From NCBI GenBank assembly GCA_045105235.1, contig JBGCDH010000002.1, forward strand, positions 145,198 through 209,197: a DNA stretch of 64,000 bases, written 5' to 3'. The stretch is from GCA-2684655 sp045105235. GTDB taxonomy: Bacteria; Planctomycetota; UBA1135; UBA2386. This document shows positions 1 to 7,420 of this stretch, piece by piece. Every line of letters begins with the position of its first letter. Positions within the stretch are counted from its first letter, which is position 1. The position numbers were made by a program, and so were the translations under genes. The notes under the pieces were generated by a model. That model saw only the letters and a program-made list of their open reading frames with translations, was not told where the DNA came from and did not search any database.

Positions 1-2
1 CG

Positions 3-287
3 CCGTTTTGCATTCCTGGCTATCAGATTGATGTCAACGGCATCCAGGTCGTGCTGCGTTTCGCGACCTTGGTAAACGGCACGGTGACGCGTGCGTTCCC
101 ATCGTCCTTTACCTATGCGGTTGCGAACGAGCAGCTCTTCTCCGGCGCATCGAATTTGCCCGGCGTGTCGCTGGTCATTCCCGGCGGCATCGGCGGCCAA
201 AGCGACACGGGCGGCATCATCCGCACGCCTGGACTCCAGCCGCCTGCGGATGATGATGACGATGCGGATGTTGTCGTCGGCGGCTAA
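3..287 (+). CDS. C-terminal end of a secreted hypothetical protein (partial)
   Basis: An open frame enters from the left edge and ends in TAA at 285-287, giving about 94 C-terminal residues. The visible part is rich in Ser, Gly, Val and Thr, like beta-structured extracellular protein, and ends in a short acidic run of Asp residues (about 70-74 of the visible part) followed by VVVGG. No catalytic motif is visible and the family is not recognised. The gene lies 54 bases upstream of the ECF sigma gene on the same strand. Its true start is outside the window. Confidence 0.55.
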   Translation, partial: PFCIPGYQIDVNGIQVVLRFATLVNGTVTRAFPSSFTYAVANEQLFSGASNLPGVSLVIPGGIGGQSDTGGIIRTPGLQPPADDDDDADVVVGG

Positions 288-341
288 GCGGTCGCTGCGC
301 GCGTTGAGAGCCGCCCTGGATCCCGTTTTCATCATTCGAGC

Positions 342-1031
342 ATGACATCCTTCGCATTTTCCTGGCGGCGTTCTGTGCACGGGGCTGGCAAGCAGGCCGC
401 CGGGCATTCGCATCCGCCGCCGCATGTGCCGCGCGCGGCGGACGCGCACAAGAGCAGCGCCGCGCAGCGCGAAGCGGATCTGGAGATGGTGCGCGGTTGC
501 CTTGCGGGCCAAAGCGACATGGTCGCACGGCTCGGGGAGGCGCTCGGGTGCGTCGAAGGCATGTTGGCGCTGCGCAACCGACGCTTGGGTGGCTTGCTCG
601 CCGCTGCCGATCTCGAGGACGTCGCCCAAGAGGTGCGCGTGGTTGCCTGGCGGCGTCTCAGCGACTACCGCAACGTTGCGGCGTTCACGACGTGGGTCTA
701 CGGCATCTGCGAGTTCACGCTTCGCAACCACGTTCGCGCCAAGTCACGGCGCCGCATTGTGGCTCTTGAGCAGGCTGCCGATTGCGAAGCGGAGCCTCAG
801 GCGGAGCCCGAGTTCCATGATGATGTGCACGACTGCATGGAGCGGCTCGTTACCGTCGATCAACGAATCGTTCGGGCCAAGCATTTCGAAGGGGTCAGCC
901 TGGAGCAGGCCGCTGAAGACATGGACATGAACAGCAATACGCTCAAGAGCCGCTACCTTCGGGCGCTCCGTCGTCTGCGCGATTGCCTGGTGCAAAAGGG
1001 TGTCGTTCTCACGGTCGAGGTGGATCAGTGA
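342..1031 (+). CDS. ECF-family RNA polymerase sigma factor (module 1)
   Basis: The 229-residue product has a sigma-70 region 2 at about residues 75-135, with an acidic-aromatic DLEDVAQEV stretch and an FTTWVYGI segment typical of ECF region 2. A region 4 helix-turn-helix lies at about residues 165-215, with SLEQAAEDMDMNSNTLKSRY. Region 3 is absent, as expected for ECF factors, which direct core polymerase to a small regulon. The first 45 residues are low-complexity and may not be translated; an ATG at 486 would give a 181-residue protein. The stop overlaps the start of the next gene (GTGA at 1028-1031), which implies translational coupling to a membrane protein that probably acts as its anti-sigma factor. 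Confidence 0.85.
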   Translation: MTSFAFSWRRSVHGAGKQAAGHSHPPPHVPRAADAHKSSAAQREADLEMVRGCLAGQSDMVARLGEALGCVEGMLALRNRRLGGLLAAADLEDVAQEVRVVAWRRLSDYRNVAAFTTWVYGICEFTLRNHVRAKSRRRIVALEQAADCEAEPQAEPEFHDDVHDCMERLVTVDQRIVRAKHFEGVSLEQAAEDMDMNSNTLKSRYLRALRRLRDCLVQKGVVLTVEVDQ

Positions 1032-1681
1032 GGATGCCGGAGAGCCGCGAAGAGCTGGTCCTGGCGGTGTTGACGGGTGCCTGCCCTGTCGATGACCCGA
1101 GGCTTCGCGAGCGGCTGGCCGCCGACCCCGAGCTTGCGGAAGAACTGCGCACGCTGCTCGCCACGCGGGACCTGGTCGATCGCGCTGGTGCCGAGGAGGG
1201 CGCCGTTGTTCGCGGGTTTCCAGGTGAAGAATTAGCCAAGCCGGCGCGCCAGGCTTCGGCGGTTCGCCAAGGTTGGCTGGCGCAGCCTGTATGGCGCACG
1301 GCGCTGGCCCTCTTGCTGGTGGTGGCTGTCGGCGCGGGCGCTTTCGCGCTCTGGAACCCTGGCGGCAACGGAGCTGCTGGCGGAACGGGTCCGGATGCGC
1401 CCCGGTTTTTGGGCGGAGACTTTGCGATCCGGGTTCCTGCAGAGCCTGGGCAAGTCTTCGAGTTCGACTACGAGCTCGTCGACGAGGAGTACTTTGAGAT
1501 CGAGGTTTGGGCTGTCGGTGAAGGCGCTCGCAAGCCGTTGTTCGAAGACGAGGCCACGGGCTCTGCTTGGCGGCCGCCGGCCGAAGCAGAGACCTGGCCG
1601 GCTGCAGTGGATATCGTCGTTCGCGTGATGACTCCGGATGGCAACAACGCTGCAAACAGCTCCTGTCGCTATGCTCGCTAG
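1028..1681 (+). CDS. Single-pass membrane protein, probable anti-sigma factor (module 1)
   Basis: The start chosen is GTG 1028, which overlaps the sigma stop; ATG 1034 is the alternative. The 217-residue protein has a cytoplasmic Asp/Glu/Arg-rich N-terminal part (1-85), one transmembrane helix at about 88-108, and an extracytoplasmic domain (about 120-215) predicted as beta-strands and resembling a small Fn3-like fold. No zinc-finger anti-sigma (HxxxCxxC) motif is present. The anti-sigma role is inferred from gene order, coupling and topology. The counterpart in module 2 shares the layout and the W-x-P spacing in the outer domain. The TAG stop lies in a CTAG tetranucleotide occupied by a short inverted-repeat element. 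Confidence 0.6.
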   Translation: MRMPESREELVLAVLTGACPVDDPRLRERLAADPELAEELRTLLATRDLVDRAGAEEGAVVRGFPGEELAKPARQASAVRQGWLAQPVWRTALALLLVVAVGAGAFALWNPGGNGAAGGTGPDAPRFLGGDFAIRVPAEPGQVFEFDYELVDEEYFEIEVWAVGEGARKPLFEDEATGSAWRPPAEAETWPAAVDIVVRVMTPDGNNAANSSCRYAR

Positions 1682-1808
1682 TGTCGTGCATCTGGTAGGC
1701 GGGCATTTGGGCCTTCCTGCCGAGACGCCTTCCAGCCGAGGAGTTGCAACGCCGTGACGGGCGTCTTCGTGCCCGCAGAATGCCCCGATATCCGATGCAC
1801 GACACTAG
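1678..1808 (+). mobile_element. MITE-like inverted-repeat element, copy 1 (131 bp, internally deleted)
   Basis: Both ends are CTAGTGTCGTGCATC (right end inverted), a perfect 15-bp terminal inverted repeat, followed inward by a second matching GGGCAT block. The right 70 bases match copies 2 and 3, including a hairpin with arms CGGGC and GCCCG; the left interior differs, so this copy is a deletion or replacement derivative. The outermost C and G are the same in every complete copy. That fits insertion into CTAG with duplication of TA, the known preference of IS630-family transposons. No transposase is nearby. The left CTAG holds the stop of the anti-sigma gene, and the right end supplies the probable start codon of the CHAT gene. 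Confidence 0.75.
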
Positions 1809-4428
1809 CCGGTTTGGCATAGCGGCCCTTGCGACTCTTGCTCTGTTGACGTGCACCGGCTCGGTGCGGGCGCAAGAGGCGCAACGTTCCTCTGCTGCTG
1901 GCAGCCCGCCGAGCGCTGCCGAGTTGGCCGCGGTGGTGGGCCAGATCGACGCGGGCCAGTTTGAAGAGGCGCTTGAGGTGCTCGGCCGCTGTGCGTCGGC
2001 GACGCGCCCGCCCGAGGGCAAGCAGCCGCTGCGTTCGATTCGCGGCATCGTCAAACGCATACTGTGGCCGCCGGAAAACCAGCCAACGGTCACCAGAAGT
2101 CTGCATGCACATGCCGGCGAGCGTGCGCTAGAGCTCGCCTTCGCCGCGGGGCGCGTCGTGCGCTTTTGGCCAAAGGCGAGCATCCAGAACTACGCCTGGC
2201 ATCGCACCGCCGAGCTGTGCCTCGATGTCGATGCCTCCGTCCGCGCGCTGGAGGCGTTGGCCGAACTGAAGCAGCTGCCGGATGGGGATTACCATCGCCT
2301 CGGCCGCGCTCTCGAAGTGGAGGTCCTGCTGGATGAGGTCCGCTACGCCGACGCGCTCTCGGCCGTGCGGGCATTCCCAGCCGTCGACACGTCTGATCCG
2401 GCCGCGCTCGCGTCGCTCTCGACGCAGAGAATGGCGTTCGCGACGGCACGAACGGGCCTGCGGATCGGGCGCGTCGATCTAGCCCTGAAGGCGCTCCGTC
2501 CCTATCGCCGCGCGGCGGATGCGCAGACCCCTTCGCTGGAGCTGGCCTGGATGCGCCTGCAGGTCGACCTCGAGCTGGAGCAGTTTGACCGGGCCGCTGC
2601 AGCGGCCGAACAGCTGCTGGCGGAGCTGCGTGCTCTCGCGGCGTCCGAGTCGGCTTCTGAGGCATCGGTGCCCGCGTTCGTGCTTGCACAACGTCGCGCC
2701 TGGGGGGCGCGCATCGCCTACGTCGAAGCGGTAGCCAAGGAGCGGCTCGAAGATGCTTCGGCAGCTGGGCTGTTGGCGGCGATGCTCGACGACAGCGTTG
2801 TCTTGCCGGAGGTCCGCACCGGCGTGGCGCTGACGCTCGCCAAGGGCGCGATCCGCGCCGGCCAGTGGCGGCGCGCACAGGATCTGCTGGACCGGTCGAA
2901 GCGGCCGCGTGCGACGATTGGCTGGCTGGCTGCGCGTGGACGCTGCCTCGCGGCAATGGTGCGGGCAGGCACGGCCGAAGCGAGCGATCTAGTCGCCCTG
3001 GAAGAACGGCTTCGTGAAGCCTGGGGGCGTCACCTGAGGGCCTGGCGTGAGCTTCCGGCTGAAGACGCTTCGGTCGCGTTTCTACAGAGCGCCGAACGTC
3101 GAGAAATGCTGGCGGCATGGTTCGACGTCGTTGGCGCGCTGCGCGGCGAGGATGCGGCAGAAGCGTGCTTGGAAGCGTGGCTCGCAGTCGATGGTGCGGC
3201 AACCAGCGTTCGGCGCGACGGACTCGCGCCCGGCACGGTGGCCGCGGTGCAGGCGCTGCTGGTGCCGCGCGATGGCGCCTTGCTCTGCTATCTGCCGGCT
3301 CCGCAGGGCTCGTTCGCGATCCGCGTAGGAGCCCATAGCGTGCAGGTTCGGCCGCTGCCCGGTGACCGCAACGTGCGGACTGCGGTGCGACGCCTGCGCG
3401 ATACGCTGCGTCCGAGCCGTCGTGGCAGTGCTGGCGGCGATGCGCTGCAGCCAGCGTCGGTTGTGCAGGAAGCGGCGGCGCCTTTGGCCTGGCTGCTGCC
3501 GGAGGACTGGGGCGCGGAAGGCGGCGCGCGACTCGCGATTGCAGGGCGGGAACTGCTGGCCGGGCTGCCGTTTGCCTGCCTGCCGCGAGCCGGTCGCAGG
3601 CAATTTCTTGGCCTGCAGGTGGCGTTGAGCTACATCCCGAACTGCGCGCTTGCCTGCCGCGTCGCGGCACAGCCGGCTGGTTCGCATGCCGTGGATGTGG
3701 GGCTTGCGGCGGTCAACGTCGATGCGGACGAGCTGCGCACGCTCGATGGCGCGGAGCTTGCCGGTGTGCTGCCGATGGATCGCAGCTTTTCGGCAACGGC
3801 CGTCGAGAGTGATTGGCGCGGCACGCTTGCGGACCTGCTGGTTGGGTCGCGCTCCGCCACGGCCTTTGCGGTCTTTGCGCACGGTTGCTACGACGGCCGG
3901 CGTGCGGCGGCGGCTGGCCTGAAGCTCCGCACGGCCGAGGGCGCTTTGTTCGAGGCCTACTGCGAAGACGTGCAGCCGGCGTTTGCCAAGGGTCCGGAGC
4001 TCTTTGTGCTCGCGGTTTGCGGAGTGGGGCGTGGCGCCCTGCGGCGTGGCGACGAGTCGTCGTCCGACCTGGGCGGTCTGCTGCTGCGCGCGGGCGTTCG
4101 CACCGTGGCGCTGTCTGACTACGATCTTGAGGTCCACCGCTGCGCCGAACTCGTGCGCGACCTGCTGCGCGGCGCTGCCGACGGGCTGCCGCCGGATCTC
4201 GCCTTGCGCGAAGCGCGCTGCGCGATGTTCGATCGCGGCCTGGAATCGCCCGGTGCTTGGGCCGTGCTGCGTCTCGAGGGCGCGGCGACGTGCTCTCTGC
4301 CGCTGCGCGCGTCGCCGCGTTCTGTCGGGGAAAAGACCCCGCTGCCGCTGCTCAGACTCGGATATGTAGCGCTCGGTCTCGGCTTGGCGCTGGCGGCGTT
4401 CTTTGCCGTGCGTCGCGCCTGCCGATAG
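1795..4428 (+). CDS. Secreted, membrane-anchored TPR-CHAT (caspase-like) peptidase (module 1)
   Basis: ATG 1795 is preferred over GTG 1744 because it places a signal peptide (MHDTSRFGIAALATLALL, then CTGSVRAQ) at the N-terminus. Of 877 residues, about 40-480 are Ala/Leu-rich helical repeats of TPR type. The C-terminal third is a CHAT domain with probable catalytic His696 (FAHGCYDG) and Cys742 (LAVCGVGRG). One transmembrane helix follows at about 850-872, then an RRACR tail. The CHAT domain should therefore lie outside the cytoplasm, tethered to the membrane. CHAT domains are clan CD, separase/caspase-like peptidases. The position after the sigma and anti-sigma genes suggests a role in activating the sigma factor, perhaps by cleaving the anti-sigma ectodomain; this is inference. 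Confidence 0.75.
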   Translation: MHDTSRFGIAALATLALLTCTGSVRAQEAQRSSAAGSPPSAAELAAVVGQIDAGQFEEALEVLGRCASATRPPEGKQPLRSIRGIVKRILWPPENQPTVTRSLHAHAGERALELAFAAGRVVRFWPKASIQNYAWHRTAELCLDVDASVRALEALAELKQLPDGDYHRLGRALEVEVLLDEVRYADALSAVRAFPAVDTSDPAALASLSTQRMAFATARTGLRIGRVDLALKALRPYRRAADAQTPSLELAWMRLQVDLELEQFDRAAAAAEQLLAELRALAASESASEASVPAFVLAQRRAWGARIAYVEAVAKERLEDASAAGLLAAMLDDSVVLPEVRTGVALTLAKGAIRAGQWRRAQDLLDRSKRPRATIGWLAARGRCLAAMVRAGTAEASDLVALEERLREAWGRHLRAWRELPAEDASVAFLQSAERREMLAAWFDVVGALRGEDAAEACLEAWLAVDGAATSVRRDGLAPGTVAAVQALLVPRDGALLCYLPAPQGSFAIRVGAHSVQVRPLPGDRNVRTAVRRLRDTLRPSRRGSAGGDALQPASVVQEAAAPLAWLLPEDWGAEGGARLAIAGRELLAGLPFACLPRAGRRQFLGLQVALSYIPNCALACRVAAQPAGSHAVDVGLAAVNVDADELRTLDGAELAGVLPMDRSFSATAVESDWRGTLADLLVGSRSATAFAVFAHGCYDGRRAAAAGLKLRTAEGALFEAYCEDVQPAFAKGPELFVLAVCGVGRGALRRGDESSSDLGGLLLRAGVRTVALSDYDLEVHRCAELVRDLLRGAADGLPPDLALREARCAMFDRGLESPGAWAVLRLEGAATCSLPLRASPRSVGEKTPLPLLRLGYVALGLGLALAAFFAVRRACR

Positions 4429-4480
4429 TCGCGCCGGCCGAATCGCCGTTTGTGCGCCTGTGCGGCCGCGATCGCGATCG

Positions 4481-5551
4481 CTACAGGTCGACCGTTCGCC
4501 CTTCGCGTGCGGACTGGTCCGCTGCCAGCACGATGCGCAAGCTGTTGACGGCGTCGGCAACATGGTCGTCGAGGTTCCTGTCGTTCACGATCGCATCCAG
4601 CAAGAACTCCTGCTCGCGCAGGCACAGTCCGTCGTGGTCCGGTTCGTCGGTCGTATCGATCCACTCGTCGGGCCGCGTAAACTCGTCGTTGGCGTCGCGA
4701 TCTTGCCAGTGCACCTTGAGCGAATTGGTGGCCGTGTGCGAGTCGATGTCGGCGCTGCCTTCTTTGCGGTCGCCTTCGCGCTCGGTGATCGAGACGCAGC
4801 CCTTCGGGCCGATGACGTCCTTCACGAAGTAGGCGGTTTCGCTCATCATTGGGCCCCAGCCGGCCTCGTACCAGCCGACCGAGCCGTCTTCGAACTGGAC
4901 CTGGAGCTGGCCGTAGTTGCACATGCCCGGCTTCAGCTCGTCGGATAGTCGTGCCTGCACGGCCGAGACGCGCACCGGCCGGCTGCGCGTCATCTGGCAC
5001 ATGACGTCGACGTAGTGAACGCCGCAATCCACGATCGGCGACATCGAGTCCATCAGCGCCTTGTGCGTGGCCCAGTCCTTGCCGCGCGACTGCTGGTTGA
5101 GGTTCATGCGCATGACCAGCGGCTTGCCGAGCGTCTGTGCGACTTCGACGAACTTCTGCCAGGCGGGGTGCACGCGCAGGATGTAGCCGATGACAAGCTT
5201 GCGCTGATGCTGCTTGGCGAGGTCGGCGATTTCCTGAGCCTCTGCGACCGTTTCCGCGAGCGGCTTCTCGCAGAAGACGTGGCTGGCGCCGGCCAGTGCG
5301 GTCCGTGCGATGGCCGCATGGGTATCCGGGTAGGTGTTGATCGAAACCACGTCGGGCTTGGTCTCGGCATACGCCGCTTCGAAGTCGCCGTAGGTTGCGA
5401 TGCCGCCGAGTTCTTTCGAAAGGGCTTCTCGCGACTCTGGCCCCCGCGCGACCAGTCCGACGACCTGGTAGCCGTCGAGGTTGTGGTATGCGCGGGCATG
5501 GGAACGGCCCATGTTGCCGCAGCCGACGACGAGGGTGCGCAGAGGATTCAT
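4481..5551 (-). CDS. Gfo/Idh/MocA-family NAD(P)-dependent oxidoreductase
   Basis: The 356-residue protein starts with a Rossmann fold (VVGCGNMGRSHARAY, residues 9-23) and carries the family EKP signature in FCEKPLAETV near residue 95, whose Lys takes part in catalysis. The C-terminal alpha/beta domain has the conserved DCGVHYVDVM segment. The family oxidises or reduces sugars, inositols and related polyols with bound NAD(P); the substrate cannot be told here. It lies on the opposite strand between the two sigma/CHAT modules and converges on the first CHAT gene, so it is probably transcribed alone. Confidence 0.85.
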   Translation of the reverse strand: MNPLRTLVVGCGNMGRSHARAYHNLDGYQVVGLVARGPESREALSKELGGIATYGDFEAAYAETKPDVVSINTYPDTHAAIARTALAGASHVFCEKPLAETVAEAQEIADLAKQHQRKLVIGYILRVHPAWQKFVEVAQTLGKPLVMRMNLNQQSRGKDWATHKALMDSMSPIVDCGVHYVDVMCQMTRSRPVRVSAVQARLSDELKPGMCNYGQLQVQFEDGSVGWYEAGWGPMMSETAYFVKDVIGPKGCVSITEREGDRKEGSADIDSHTATNSLKVHWQDRDANDEFTRPDEWIDTTDEPDHDGLCLREQEFLLDAIVNDRNLDDHVADAVNSLRIVLAADQSAREGRTVDL

Positions 5552-5790
5552 GGCGACGTCATACCGCCTGCGTGGGTCTCAACCCAGTGTCGTGGGGTGG
5601 TCGACCGCGCCGGGGAGACCGTTGTGCCCATGAACCTGGGGATTTTTCGAACTGGTTGGCTGGGCGAGACGGGTAGGTGTTGATGCAAGAAGATCTGGCA
5701 CACGGCAAATTGGGCGGCGTCGCCTCGGCGCGGCCGCGGCCTCCGATCTGTTGCAACTCACGTCCGAGGGTGGACTATCAAGCTAGTGCT

Positions 5791-6441
5791 ATGCCTCGTG
5801 ACCGTAGTTCGGATTCTGTGAAGGGTGACCGCTCGTCTAGCGACGGTGTTGCGCCCTTGGCCGCTTCCGATGTCGAGCCCGAGCGTGACTATCAGCTCGT
5901 GCGCGGTTTCGTTCGCGGCGATGCGGGCAGCCGGGTCGCATTCACGGCGCGCTTGCAGGCCCTCCCGCGGATGGTTTCGTGCCTCAACCGGCGGGCGGGC
6001 CGACCGCTGGCATCGGAAGAAGCCGCCGATCTGGCGCAAGACGCGGCGTTGATCGCCCTGCGCAAGGTGCCTGAGTTTCGCCGCGGAATCTTGCTCGACG
6101 CGTGGCTCTACCGGATTGCAAACTATGAGATTTGCAATCATCTGCGTCGTCGTCGACGCAGCCAGCAGCTGTCGACGGAGTTCATCGAGGAGCAACACGC
6201 TGCCGAATCGAGCCCGGACGTTGTTGGCTTTGAGCGGCGCGAATCGGTTCTGGAGGCGCTTGCGATGTTGCACAAGCAGCACGCCATTGCGATCCGGCTG
6301 CACCATTTCGAGGGGCTCAACTTTGCGCGCCTCGGCGAGCGTCTCGGCATCACCGAAAACGCGGCCAAAGGGCGCTACTATCGCGGGCTGGCAGAGCTGA
6401 CCGCACTGCTACAGCGCCGCGGCGCCGGAGCTTCGGAATGA
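5791..6441 (+). CDS. ECF-family RNA polymerase sigma factor (module 2)
   Basis: The start is ATG 5791; the upstream in-frame extension to 5677 looks non-coding. The 216-residue protein has sigma region 2 at about residues 65-125 (ADLAQDAALIAL, then LDAWLYRIANYEI) followed by a basic run HLRRRRRSQQ. Region 4 lies at about 155-205 (FARLGERLGITENAAKGRY, a helix-turn-helix). It is a divergent paralogue of the sigma factor at 342-1031, with the same short N-terminal extension and the same downstream gene order. Its stop overlaps the next start as ATGA at 6438-6441, indicating translational coupling. Confidence 0.85.
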   Translation: MPRDRSSDSVKGDRSSSDGVAPLAASDVEPERDYQLVRGFVRGDAGSRVAFTARLQALPRMVSCLNRRAGRPLASEEAADLAQDAALIALRKVPEFRRGILLDAWLYRIANYEICNHLRRRRRSQQLSTEFIEEQHAAESSPDVVGFERRESVLEALAMLHKQHAIAIRLHHFEGLNFARLGERLGITENAAKGRYYRGLAELTALLQRRGAGASE

Positions 6442-7385
6442 GCAGAGACGCACACGACAGAAAGGAAAGGGATGTCGACGGTGAATGTGCCGGCGGCGGG
6501 AAGGGCGGCGACGCGAACGAACACCCTGCGAGGGGTGAACCTTCGCCAGCTGACCAACTGTCTGAGGTGCCCGTTGATCGGGCGAACGATGTGAATGATA
6601 TGGAACTACTCGCACGAGTGGCCTCTGGCGAATGGGATGCCGAGCATCCCAAAGTTCGGCAGCGGTTCGATGCCGATCCAGGTCTGCGGCTCCAGCTGCA
6701 GGAAATGGCGTTGGCGTACGATGATCTGGATTCGATCGGAGGAGTTCTGGCGGATGTGAAGTGGGACTCTCAGGCGACCGACGCCGACGACGCTTCGGAT
6801 GTCGATATGTCGGCGATTGTCGACGGCCACTTCGCGCGCGAGGATTCGCCGTCCGCGATGGGGGCGCCAGCACTCGTTGGCGCTGCTTCCCAGGTAGAGG
6901 ATCGGCGCTGGCGCACGGCAGCGCTGTCGCTCGCTGCGATTCTGGTCCTCGGTCTGGGCATTGGCTTGTTGACGGGCGGCTTCGATCGCTGGTTTGCCCC
7001 GAGTGGGCAGGCGGGCGGCGGCGGCGGCGGCGAGGCGGATCCGATGCTCGGAGCTGCGGCAGAGTTTGATATGAAGCCTGCTGCCACAGACCGTTCGGGG
7101 GCGAATCCGGACGAAGTCGGGGCCTCTGGCGTGCTTAGGCCCGGTATGCCGTTTGAGTGGATAGCGGTGCGCGATGCGGACTATTACCGTTTGCAGGTGC
7201 GCACCCCGGACGGCGATGCCGTCTCCATGGCGCTGAATGACCTGCAACAAGCTCAATGGCGACCAACCTCCGATCAGTACTTCGCGATCCCCGTGCTCTT
7301 CGAGTGGCGGATGACCGCTTACGACAGCAACGATCGCTTGCTGGCGATGTCCGGCTGGGTTCGCGCCGCTCGAGCGCCGCGCTGA
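6438..7385 (+). CDS. Single-pass membrane protein, probable anti-sigma factor (module 2)
   Basis: The 315-residue protein has a long acidic cytoplasmic part (1-155), one transmembrane helix at about 161-181 (SLAAILVLGLGIGLLTGG), a Gly/Glu linker, and an outer domain at about 235-313. The outer domain has alternating strands and conserved PFEWIAV, QWRPTSDQYF and FEWRMTAYD segments, consistent with an Fn3-like fold. The module 1 counterpart has the same FDYEL/W-R-P-P layout. No HxxxCxxC zinc motif is seen. The 4-base overlap with the sigma gene and the topology support an anti-sigma or receptor role, but the function is not shown by sequence alone. Confidence 0.6.
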   Translation: MSRDAHDRKERDVDGECAGGGKGGDANEHPARGEPSPADQLSEVPVDRANDVNDMELLARVASGEWDAEHPKVRQRFDADPGLRLQLQEMALAYDDLDSIGGVLADVKWDSQATDADDASDVDMSAIVDGHFAREDSPSAMGAPALVGAASQVEDRRWRTAALSLAAILVLGLGIGLLTGGFDRWFAPSGQAGGGGGGEADPMLGAAAEFDMKPAATDRSGANPDEVGASGVLRPGMPFEWIAVRDADYYRLQVRTPDGDAVSMALNDLQQAQWRPTSDQYFAIPVLFEWRMTAYDSNDRLLAMSGWVRAARAPR

Positions 7386-7420
7386 TATCCCCGGATTCCG
7401 CGCTTCGAATCCACGGCTAC

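Noticed and set aside
5740..5790. A TTGCAA...ACTATC pair with 17-base spacing before the second sigma gene, as a promoter.
   Set aside because: The -10 match is weak and similar pairs occur by chance; I could not support it.
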